Assembly (NCBI RefSeq): GCF_039652555.1
Contig: NZ_JBDJAF010000001.1
Coordinates: 1,550,001 to 1,614,000 of the forward strand
Length of the DNA: 64,000 nucleotides
Origin: Parafrigoribacterium mesophilum
Lineage (GTDB): Bacteria > Actinomycetota > Actinomycetes > Actinomycetales > Microbacteriaceae
Direction: 5' to 3'
Made by a program: the position numbers and the translations under genes. Every line of letters begins with the position of its first letter. Position 1 is the first letter of the stretch. The notes below the pieces were generated by a model, which was not told where the DNA came from, did not search any database, and saw nothing but the letters and a program-made list of their open reading frames with translations. Below, piece by piece: positions 22,966-30,142 of this stretch.

Positions 22966-24582
22966 ATGAACGAGCGCGCAGGAACACCGGCCACAATCCG
23001 CGACCTGATCAACACCACCGATGTGATCGAGGCGTACTACCGGGTGAAACCGGATGCGTCGGTGCCGGCGCAGCGGGTGGCGTTCGGTACCTCCGGTCAC
23101 CGCGGCTCCTCGCTGGACGCGGCGTTCAACGAAGACCACATCGCCGCTATCACGCAGGCCATCGTGGAATACCGGACGAACCAGGGCACCACCGGGCCGC
23201 TCTTCATCGGCTGCGACACTCACGCGCTCAGCCGCCCGGCGGAAACTACGGCGCTCGAGGTGCTGGCGGCGGCGGGAGTGCGGGTGCTTGCTGCCGAGCC
23301 GGGCGAGTACGTGCCGACGCCGGCGTTGTCACACGCCATCCTCACGCACAACCGCGGCCAGGCTGGCGGGCGGGCGGACGGCATCGTGATCACACCGAGC
23401 CACAATCCGCCCCGCGATGGCGGATTCAAGTACAACCCGCCACACGGCGGACCGGCCGACAGCGACGCCACTGCATGGATCGCCCAGCGGGCCAACAAAC
23501 TGCTTGAAGGCGGTAACCGCGAGGTGGCGCGAGCGACCCCGGGGCCCATCGAGCGGTACGACTTCTGCGGCCACTATGTGGCGGACCTGGAAAACATCAT
23601 CGACATGGCCGCAATCAAGAACGCCGGCCTACACATCGGAGCCGACCCGCTCGGCGGCGCCAGCGTGAACTATTGGAGCACGATCGCCGACCGCTACGGC
23701 CTCGACCTGACCGTGGTGAACCCGAAGGTGGACCCAACCTGGAGCTTCATGACGCTGGACTGGGACGGGAAGATCCGGATGGATCCGTCGTCACCGTCCG
23801 CGATGGCCTCCGTGCTCACCCACCGGGCAGATTTCGACATCCTCACCGGCAACGACGCCGACGCCGACCGGCACGGCATCGTCACCCCGGATGGCGGCCT
23901 GATGAACCCGAACCATTTCCTCGCGGTGGCCGTGCAGTACTTGTTCACCCACCGACCGGGCTGGCGCACGGATGCCGCGGTGGGCAAGACGCTCGTCTCC
24001 TCCGGCATGATCGACCGGGTGGCTGCGGCGCTGGGCAGGAGGCTGTGGGAGGTGCCGGTCGGCTTCAAATGGTTCGTGCCAGGTCTCATTGACGGCTCTG
24101 TTGGTTTCGGCGGCGAGGAGAGCGCGGGCGCGAGTTTCTTGCGCAAAGACGGCACCGCGTGGACCACCGACAAAGATGGCATCCTGCTCGCGCTGCTGGC
24201 CAGCGAGATCCTGGCGGTCACGGGGAAGACGCCGTCGCAGCTCTATACCGAATTGACGGAGCGGTTCGGCGAGCCGGCGTACCAGCGGGTGGATGCCGTG
24301 GCCACCACGGCGCAGAAGGCGGCGCTCGGCAAGCTGAGCGGCTCCGATGTGACCGCCACCGAACTCGCAGGGGACCGCATCACCGCCAAGCTCACGCAGG
24401 CGCCCGGCAACGGCGCCGCGGTGGGCGGGCTCAAGGTCGTGACCGACCGTGCCTGGTTCGCGGCGCGGCCGAGCGGCACTGAGGACGTGTACAAGATCTA
24501 CGCGGAGTCCTTCGCTGGCGCCGGTCACCTGAAGCAGGTGCAGTCCGAGGCGAAGCGCATAGTCGATGCCGCCCTGGCCTGA
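22966..24582 (+). CDS. pgm: Phosphoglucomutase (alpha-D-glucose phosphate-specific)
   Basis: A 538-residue enzyme interconverting glucose-1-phosphate and glucose-6-phosphate. It has the phosphoserine loop VITPSHNPPRDGGFKYNPP, the metal loop GNDADADRHGIV, the sugar loop FGGEESAGASFLR and the phosphate-binding loop RPSGTEDVYKIYAES. This arrangement and length match the Pgm type of Actinobacteria and E. coli. It is divergent from pheA. A large palindrome follows the stop codon. Confidence 0.97.
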   Translation: MNERAGTPATIRDLINTTDVIEAYYRVKPDASVPAQRVAFGTSGHRGSSLDAAFNEDHIAAITQAIVEYRTNQGTTGPLFIGCDTHALSRPAETTALEVLAAAGVRVLAAEPGEYVPTPALSHAILTHNRGQAGGRADGIVITPSHNPPRDGGFKYNPPHGGPADSDATAWIAQRANKLLEGGNREVARATPGPIERYDFCGHYVADLENIIDMAAIKNAGLHIGADPLGGASVNYWSTIADRYGLDLTVVNPKVDPTWSFMTLDWDGKIRMDPSSPSAMASVLTHRADFDILTGNDADADRHGIVTPDGGLMNPNHFLAVAVQYLFTHRPGWRTDAAVGKTLVSSGMIDRVAAALGRRLWEVPVGFKWFVPGLIDGSVGFGGEESAGASFLRKDGTAWTTDKDGILLALLASEILAVTGKTPSQLYTELTERFGEPAYQRVDAVATTAQKAALGKLSGSDVTATELAGDRITAKLTQAPGNGAAVGGLKVVTDRAWFAARPSGTEDVYKIYAESFAGAGHLKQVQSEAKRIVDAALA

Positions 24583-24618
24583 CGCGGTGGTCGACCGGAG
24601 CGGGGAACGGCAGAGCGT

Positions 24619-24729
24619 CGGGCAAGGAGCATCGATTTTCTCGCGAGTTATGGCGATCTCGGATGGCCACGCTTTTCGGCCGTCCGAGATCGTGATTGTT
24701 TGAGCTCGAAAATCGATGCTTCTTGCCCG
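24619..24729. repeat. Nested 111-bp palindrome (MITE/REP-like or bidirectional terminator)
   Basis: Outer arms 24619-24640 and 24708-24729 match at 21 of 22 positions (core GCATCGATTTTC / GAAAATCGATGC). Inside, GATCTCGGATGGCC (24655-24668) and GGCCGTCCGAGATC (24678-24691) match at 13 of 14. The two nested hairpins lie between convergent pgm and the VanY-type gene. It could terminate both, but the size and double structure are more like a dispersed palindromic element. Confidence 0.75.
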
Positions 24730-24740
24730 GCGCGGCTAGA

Positions 24741-25514
24741 TCAGGGGGCGTAATCGGGTGCCGGCGGCAAGTCGAAGAACTCCTCCAGGGTGGTGACGCC
24801 GGTGCGATGCATCTCGGTCGCGAGCTCCACGCCGACGTAGCGGAAGTGCCACGGCTCGAAAATGTACCCGGTGACCGCCTGCTTGCCCTGGGGGTAGCGC
24901 AAAATGAACCCGAAACGGTACGCGTTGGCCGCCAGCCACCGCCCCTGTGGCGTGGCCCCGAAGCACTCCTGGACGGCGCACACGTTGGGCACGGTGGCAA
25001 TGTCGAGCGCATACCCGGTCTGATGCTCGCTGTAGCCGGGTCTGGCGCTCTGCGCATCCGCGGCGGCCGTACCGTACTGCGCCACTTGTCGGTTATGCAC
25101 CGCCACCTGGGTGGCGTAGGACCGATAGGAGTTCTGCACTTGCATTTCACCGGCGCCTTCCGCCGCGCCGGCCTGGAACATCCGCTCGAGTGCCGCGGCG
25201 GCTTCCGGTCGCATCAACGGCGCGTACACGTGCCTCACCGCGGCCGGCACCAAGCTCGGCTGGTAGTCGGCCGGCTGCAACGGCCGCAGTTTGTTCACCA
25301 CGACCCAGATGCTCGCCGGGTCGTCGATGGAGAACCGGCTCAGGTCGAATGCGGGACTCGGGGTGGCAGTGGGGATGGGGCGAGCACTGGATGCGGGCGT
25401 GCTGCTAGCCGGCTCCGGCTGCGGCTCCCGCACTGTCGCGCACGAGACGAGTGTCAGCGCTACGGCTGCGGCCAGCAGCGGCCAGGGGATCCGACGCCGT
25501 CGCTGAATGAGCAC
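24741..25514 (-). CDS. VanY-type D-alanyl-D-alanine carboxypeptidase lipoprotein (peptidase M15)
   Basis: About 257 residues from GTG 25514; an ATG at 25580 is also in frame but would overlap the upstream gene. A signal peptide with lipobox LTLVSC anchors it outside the membrane, followed by a Pro/Ser/Ala linker. The M15 zinc site is present: SARPGYSEHQTGYALDI (SxHxxGxAxD) and EPWHFRYVG. It would trim the terminal D-Ala from peptidoglycan stems. A vancomycin-resistance role is not implied, as no vanHAX genes are near. Confidence 0.88.
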   Translation of the reverse strand: MLIQRRRRIPWPLLAAAVALTLVSCATVREPQPEPASSTPASSARPIPTATPSPAFDLSRFSIDDPASIWVVVNKLRPLQPADYQPSLVPAAVRHVYAPLMRPEAAAALERMFQAGAAEGAGEMQVQNSYRSYATQVAVHNRQVAQYGTAAADAQSARPGYSEHQTGYALDIATVPNVCAVQECFGATPQGRWLAANAYRFGFILRYPQGKQAVTGYIFEPWHFRYVGVELATEMHRTGVTTLEEFFDLPPAPDYAP

Positions 25515-25539
25515 AGGTTCGAGCGTAGACCGGCGCAGG

Positions 25540-25905
25540 TCAGCGGTAGCCGCCCTTTTCCAGCCCCGCCTCGATTTCAAAGCGGTTCTTCAGCGGGTTA
25601 CGCCCGGCGAGGAAGTACAGCACCGGAAACAGCAACCCATACCGTTTCCACTGGGTGACGTGTACGGCTTCGTGCTCCATCACATCGTCGGTGACGTTGT
25701 GCGCTGTGAGGTAGCACGCGCCGACGCACGCGCCGCCGCGCCCGAACGCCCACTTCGGCATGCCGCGAAAGACAATCAGGCCGTTCTGGCGCTCGATGTG
25801 CCCGGTGCTGCAGACAAATCCCCAGACGAAGCCGACGGCCGTGGCGTACCGGTATCCGGTCCTGCTGATCGGCGAGTCGAGGAAGAAGCGGGAGAGGGTA
25901 CGCAT
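25540..25905 (-). CDS. Small HExxH-motif protein
   Basis: A 121-residue protein with MEHEAVHVTQWKRYGLLFPV, a zincin-like HExxH motif followed by a hydrophobic helix, and a C-terminus GRNPLKNRFEIEAGLEKGGY. The N-terminal part has a second hydrophobic stretch (YRYATAVGFVWGFV). Similar small proteins are found across Microbacteriaceae and are sometimes labelled Fe-S oxidoreductase without support. A metallopeptidase function is plausible because E in FEIEA could be the third ligand, but untested. It probably forms an operon with the VanY-type gene 25 bases downstream. Confidence 0.65.
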   Translation of the reverse strand: MRTLSRFFLDSPISRTGYRYATAVGFVWGFVCSTGHIERQNGLIVFRGMPKWAFGRGGACVGACYLTAHNVTDDVMEHEAVHVTQWKRYGLLFPVLYFLAGRNPLKNRFEIEAGLEKGGYR

Positions 25906-25950
25906 AGCTCCATCCTGCCGGAGTCGGCCGTCACTTCGGCACAGTTCGGC

Positions 25951-26826
25951 TCAGGCAGCCGGCGCCACCGCACTGAGCTCAAACTCGACCGGCAATGCGG
26001 CCAGGCGCTTACGGATCACGGCGATCGCCTCCAGGCTCTCGTCGACCAGCAGGAAACGTCGTCCCAGGGCGGCGGCAACCGCCCCGGTGGTGCCGCTGCC
26101 GGCGAAGAAGTCCAGTACCCAGTCACCCTCGCGGCTGGAGGCCTGCACGATGCGGCGAAGGACGCCCTCCGGCTTCTGAGTCGGGTAGCCGGTCTTCTCC
26201 TTGCCCGTCGGTGAGACGATCGTGTGCCACCAGACATCGGTCGGCAACTTGCCGCGAGCCGCCTTCTCGGGGGTGACCAGTCCCGGCGCCATGTAGGGTT
26301 CCCGATCGACCGCTTCGGAGTCGAAATAGAACCGATTCGGGTTCTTCACGTATACCAGGATCGTGTCGTGCTTCGCGGGCCACCGGCTCTTGGACTTCGC
26401 CCCGTAGTCGTACGACCAGATGATTTCGTTGAGAAAGCATTCCCGGCCGAACAAGGCATCCAACAGCACCTTCGCGTAGTGGGCTTCGCGGAAGTCGAGG
26501 TGCAGATAAAGGGTGCCGTCGTCGGCGAGCAGCCGCCACGCCTGGGCCAGTCGGGGCTCCAAGAAGCCCCAGTAGTCCTCGAACTGGTCGTCGTACTGCA
26601 TCAGCTCTCCGCGGATGCGCTCGTACCGTTGCCCCTTGAAACCGACCACGGAACCGGATGCCGACCGTACGGCGGTGCTGGAGCGTCGCGCCTGGCTGCG
26701 CCCGGTGTTGAACGGCGGATCCAGGTAGATCAGCGTGAACGCCCCGTCGGGCAGGCCCGCAACCGCCTCGAGGTTGTCGCCGGCGATGACCCGGTTCGGG
26801 CCGGTCGGCGACCACTCGATTGGCAT
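25951..26826 (-). CDS. Orphan DNA methyltransferase (N4/N6, beta class)
   Basis: A 291-residue site-specific methyltransferase. The catalytic motif IV YLDPPFNTG is near residue 34 and the AdoMet motif I FFAGSGTTG near residue 243, that is, catalytic motif first, the beta-class order shared with CcrM-like enzymes. The target-recognition region lies between. No restriction endonuclease gene is adjacent, so it is an orphan enzyme that may mark DNA for regulation or replication, or guard against restriction. Recognition sequence unknown. Confidence 0.9.
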   Translation of the reverse strand: MPIEWSPTGPNRVIAGDNLEAVAGLPDGAFTLIYLDPPFNTGRSQARRSSTAVRSASGSVVGFKGQRYERIRGELMQYDDQFEDYWGFLEPRLAQAWRLLADDGTLYLHLDFREAHYAKVLLDALFGRECFLNEIIWSYDYGAKSKSRWPAKHDTILVYVKNPNRFYFDSEAVDREPYMAPGLVTPEKAARGKLPTDVWWHTIVSPTGKEKTGYPTQKPEGVLRRIVQASSREGDWVLDFFAGSGTTGAVAAALGRRFLLVDESLEAIAVIRKRLAALPVEFELSAVAPAA

Positions 26827-26902
26827 GCGCTCATTCTCCCATTGCCCCGGTGCCTATCAGACGAGACAGGCGCAAAACCCACACCCCTCGTAGCCTGGCG
26901 TC

Positions 26903-27190
26903 ATGGCTACCGAACTGATCGAGCAAACCGAGAAGAACCAGTACGTCTTTCTGCAGGATGGTGAGGAGGTGGGGGTCACCGGCTATCGGCGCCGGGGCGA
27001 CGCCGTCTACCTCACCCACACCGAGGTGGACCCGGACCGTCGTGGGCAGGGTATCGCTGACGCTATGGTGGGCGCGGTGTTCGACGACATCCGGAGCAAG
27101 GGCGGTCTGAGCGTCGTTGCCGCATGCCCCTTCGTGACCGAGTGGCTGGAGCGCAATCCGGATGAACGGGATTTGGAGCGGAAGGCTTAG
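26903..27190 (+). CDS. Small GNAT-family acetyltransferase (YjdJ-like)
   Basis: A 95-residue single-domain protein. LTHTEVDPDRRGQGIADAMV contains the acetyl-CoA-binding RxxGxA motif, and it ends with the family's CPFVTEWLERNPD. These small enzymes acetylate an unknown amine substrate. The stop overlaps that of the convergent next gene (27187-27190). Confidence 0.88.
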   Translation: MATELIEQTEKNQYVFLQDGEEVGVTGYRRRGDAVYLTHTEVDPDRRGQGIADAMVGAVFDDIRSKGGLSVVAACPFVTEWLERNPDERDLERKA

Positions 27191-27504
27191 CGCGGGTCCG
27201 TGCGGTCCTCCCGCCGCGGCGGGCGTGCCTCGGGGGCGAGGGTGATCACAACCTGTCCGCGGTAGATGCCCTTGTCGCCGTCTCCGGCCAGGGGTGCTGG
27301 AGCCGGGAGCAGTGTCTGGCGGTCGAGTTCAATGGCCGCCTCGTGGCGCCTGGGCGCGAAGACCTCGTCACCGATGGCCAGGATGCCACTGCCGCGGCCG
27401 GAACTCCTGTTTTTGTTGGACAGGTCGATCAACCGCAATCGCTGCCCGAGATAACCGAGCGCAACGACAACGACGACGATCGCGCCGAAAATCCACCAAG
27501 TCAT
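27187..27504 (-). CDS. Hypothetical membrane-anchored protein
   Basis: 105 residues with an N-terminal membrane segment (WWIFGAIVVVVVALGYLG) and a basic, proline-rich tail. The middle (SGILAIGDEVFAPRRHEAAI, ELDRQTLLPAPAPLAGDGDK, GIYRGQVVITL) is known to me only as an uncharacterised actinobacterial protein. The stop overlaps the GNAT stop on the other strand. Confidence 0.7.
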   Translation of the reverse strand: MTWWIFGAIVVVVVALGYLGQRLRLIDLSNKNRSSGRGSGILAIGDEVFAPRRHEAAIELDRQTLLPAPAPLAGDGDKGIYRGQVVITLAPEARPPRREDRTDPR

Positions 27505-27551
27505 CCGTACAGCTTAGGCAATTTGTGCACTAGTGGAGGCCACTGTGCGGT

Positions 27552-28601
27552 TCAGGGAACCCGGTGCAGCCATTCGGCGGTGCTGAACTTCTCCGCGACC
27601 AGCTGCTGCGCCCGTTCCAGTTCGGCGGGGGTGATCTCGCTGTCGTGCAGCCCGTACAGACCGCGGAAGGTGTCTTCCATCCGTGCGATGATCTCCGCCC
27701 GCGGCAGGCCGGTTTGGCTGCGCAACGGATCAACCCGTTTCACCGCGCTCTTGGTGCCCTTGTCGCTCATCTTCTCGCGGCCGATGCGCAAGACCTGCAC
27801 CATCTTCTCGGCATCCATGTCGTAACTCATCGTGACGTGGTGCAACACCGCGCCGGCGCCCAGCCGTTTCTGCGCCGCTCCGCCGATCTTGCCCTTGGCA
27901 GAGGTGATGTCGTTCAGCGGTTGGTAGAACGCGTCGATACCGAGCGACTTCAACGTGGTGATCACCCACTCGTCCAGGAATGCGTAAGAGTCGGCGAACG
28001 ACATCCCGTGCACCAAATCGGTGGGCGCGTAAATCGAATAGGTGATGACGGAGCCGGCTTCCATGAACATGGCGCCGCCACCGCTGATCCGGCGGACAAC
28101 CTGAAAGCCGTACTTGTGGGCGTTGTCCATGTCGACTTCGTTCTTCACCGACTGGAAGCTGCCGATCACGACTCCCGGCTCGTTCCATTCCCAGATGCGC
28201 AGGGTCGGCCGGCGGCGGCCGGCGCCGACTTCCTCGGACAGCACCTGATCCAGAGCCATTTGTACCACTGGTGGATACGGCGTGCCGTGGATGAGTTGCC
28301 ACTGGTAGTCGGTCCAACTCGTCGCCCGGGACAGGGCGCGGCGGATCGCGACGGCGACTCCCTCCGGGGAAAAGCCCAGCAGCAGCGCACCGGCCGGCAA
28401 TGCAGCGTTCACGGCGGCGGCAATCTGGGTGGACTCGCTCTCTTCCGGCAGGCCGTTCACCGCCCGGTTGATCGATTCCAGGGCACTGTCAGGCTCCAGG
28501 AAGAAGTCCCCGGCCAACTGAAAGTTCGCAATCACGCCGTCAGCGACATCGAGGTCGACGACCACGAGTTTGCCGCCGGGAACCTTGTACTCGCCGTGCA
28601 T
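27552..28601 (-). CDS. Lipoate-protein ligase family protein
   Basis: A 349-residue ligase that attaches lipoate or an octanoyl group to lipoyl domains. Residues 1-95 (GEYKVPGGKLVVVDLDV, LAGDFFLEPDSALE) match the accessory domain that is C-terminal in E. coli LplA; here it is N-terminal. The BPL/LplA/LipB catalytic domain follows, with RRISGGGAMFMEAGSVITYS and the lysine in SAKGKIGGAAQKR that contacts the acyl-adenylate. This domain order recurs in Actinobacteria. A single gene. Confidence 0.9.
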   Translation of the reverse strand: MHGEYKVPGGKLVVVDLDVADGVIANFQLAGDFFLEPDSALESINRAVNGLPEESESTQIAAAVNAALPAGALLLGFSPEGVAVAIRRALSRATSWTDYQWQLIHGTPYPPVVQMALDQVLSEEVGAGRRRPTLRIWEWNEPGVVIGSFQSVKNEVDMDNAHKYGFQVVRRISGGGAMFMEAGSVITYSIYAPTDLVHGMSFADSYAFLDEWVITTLKSLGIDAFYQPLNDITSAKGKIGGAAQKRLGAGAVLHHVTMSYDMDAEKMVQVLRIGREKMSDKGTKSAVKRVDPLRSQTGLPRAEIIARMEDTFRGLYGLHDSEITPAELERAQQLVAEKFSTAEWLHRVP

Positions 28602-28633
28602 TGCGTGCCTTCCTGTCAGCTTTCGAGCCCAGC

Positions 28634-29062
28634 TTATTGCTCGGGGACGTAGCGTCCGTTGCCCTGGGTGCGCATCCTGGCCCTCAGCCGGCGTGCCGCG
28701 TCGTCGAGATCGGCAGGTTCGGCGGCGCGGTCGATTCCGCCGGGGTGGAACTCACGCGGTGACCAGGACGGCCAGACATGGATGTGCAGATGCGGGACCA
28801 TGTAGCCCTCGATCATGAGGCCAACCCGGTCGGAGTTCCACTCTTCGCGTTGGGCCAGGCCGATTTTGTGGGCGATCGACATGAGGTGCGACATGAGTTC
28901 TTCGCTGACGTCGATCCAGCGGTCAACCTCCTGGCGTGGCACCACCAAGGTGTGCCCCGGTTGACGTGGCTCGATCGTGAGGAATGCGACCGCGAGAGGG
29001 TCTTTCCATACGAACCGTCCCGGCAGTTCACCGTCGATGATCTGGCTGAAAACCGAGCTCAT
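28634..29062 (-). CDS. HIT-family nucleotide-binding protein
   Basis: 142 residues with the histidine triad VPHLHIHVWP near residue 95 and an N-terminal HIT core (GHTLVVPRQEVDRWIDV). These are hydrolases or transferases acting on nucleoside phosphoramidates or dinucleoside polyphosphates. The start overlaps the stop of the alpha/beta-hydrolase gene by four bases. Confidence 0.92.
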   Translation of the reverse strand: MSSVFSQIIDGELPGRFVWKDPLAVAFLTIEPRQPGHTLVVPRQEVDRWIDVSEELMSHLMSIAHKIGLAQREEWNSDRVGLMIEGYMVPHLHIHVWPSWSPREFHPGGIDRAAEPADLDDAARRLRARMRTQGNGRYVPEQ

Positions 29063-30024
29063 GCTGACGTGGGGCCGAGCCGGGAGGCCAACCAGCCGAT
29101 CGTGTCGGCGATCACCTCATCGCGATTGGTCTCGTTGAAGATCTCGTGCCGGGCATCCGGGTAGACGATCAGTACGACGTCACTCATCCCACCGCGGCGC
29201 CGATAGCTCTCGGCCAACAACTCGGCACTGCGCGGGCCGCCCACCGTGTCATCGGCACCGACCTGGATCAGCATCGGAAGCTGGGGCGGAAGTCCCCGGG
29301 CCGGCCGGCCGAGCAGGCGCAGGCTGTCGGCGAGGCCGAAGGTTTTCAGGCCGTTGGCGGTGAACACGAGCGGGTCCACGAGCGCGGCCTGCGCGATGGC
29401 CGGATCACGGCTGAGCCATTCGTAGCCGGTGGCGCCCAGGTGCCGGTGTCTCGCGTTCAGGTTGCCGCCGTTCATCCGTCGAAGCGTGCGGTAGGCCGTG
29501 CCGGTGAGGATGACGGCGTCATAGTCACCTGGCGCCAGATTGAGCATCATTTGGGCGAGGAACGAGCCCCAGCTGTGCCCGAGCAGAACGAGTGGGATTC
29601 CCGGGTTCTCACGCCGGATGATGGCGGTGAGTTCGCGCGCATCCTGCACCACGGCCCGCATCCCGCCTGGGCCGAGCTTGCCGAGGCGGTCAGCCTCACC
29701 CCACTGCCCGAGACCGGTCTTCCCGTGCCCGCGGTGGTCGTCGGCGTACACCGTGTAGCCAGCCGTCACGAGACGTTCGATGAGTGGCTGATGCCGTGCC
29801 GCGTACTCGCCGAGCCCGTGTACCAGTTGGATGACGCCGCGCGGACTGGCCGCCTTCCAGGAGTAGTAGTGCACGGTGACGCCCTGCGCATCGACGAACG
29901 TATCGTCGTGCCGCACGGGGGTGAACTCGACCACTGACTCTCCTTGCCGCAGCATTGCTCGCAGCAGTAGTTTATGCGGGATGCGGCCAGCGGCTGGAGC
30001 CTCCGGTTGCGAAGGAGCGGACAT
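29059..30024 (-). CDS. Alpha/beta hydrolase (monoacylglycerol lipase-like)
   Basis: 321 residues with an alpha/beta-hydrolase fold of the serine aminopeptidase S33/MAG-lipase type: HGLGEY..H..L, ADDHRGHGKTG, nucleophile elbow LLGHSWGSFLAQ, Asp in GADDTVGGP and His in DARHEIFNE. It most likely hydrolyses monoacylglycerols or similar esters. The start at 30024 has AGAGG upstream; ATG 29955 is an alternative. Divergent from the rhamnosidase gene. Confidence 0.9.
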   Translation of the reverse strand: MSAPSQPEAPAAGRIPHKLLLRAMLRQGESVVEFTPVRHDDTFVDAQGVTVHYYSWKAASPRGVIQLVHGLGEYAARHQPLIERLVTAGYTVYADDHRGHGKTGLGQWGEADRLGKLGPGGMRAVVQDARELTAIIRRENPGIPLVLLGHSWGSFLAQMMLNLAPGDYDAVILTGTAYRTLRRMNGGNLNARHRHLGATGYEWLSRDPAIAQAALVDPLVFTANGLKTFGLADSLRLLGRPARGLPPQLPMLIQVGADDTVGGPRSAELLAESYRRRGGMSDVVLIVYPDARHEIFNETNRDEVIADTIGWLASRLGPTSA

Positions 30025-30064
30025 GCTGCTGCCTCTGACACAGCGAGAACAAGAGGCACTGATG

Positions 30065-30111
30065 TTGACCCGCGACAGTGATCCCGATAATCTTCCTGTT
30101 GAAACGATTCA
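30065..30111 (+). promoter_or_regulatory. Rhamnosidase promoter with LacI-type operator
   Basis: TTGACC (30065-30070) and TAATCT (30088-30093) are 17 bases apart. The operator TGAAACGATTCA (30100-30111) falls on the expected transcription start, so a bound LacI-family repressor would block initiation. The same 12-mer or its complement lies before the importer operon and rhaI. Confidence 0.7.
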
Positions 30112-30142
30112 CAGTCCGTCCCTTAGTCGTGGATGAGGTGCG

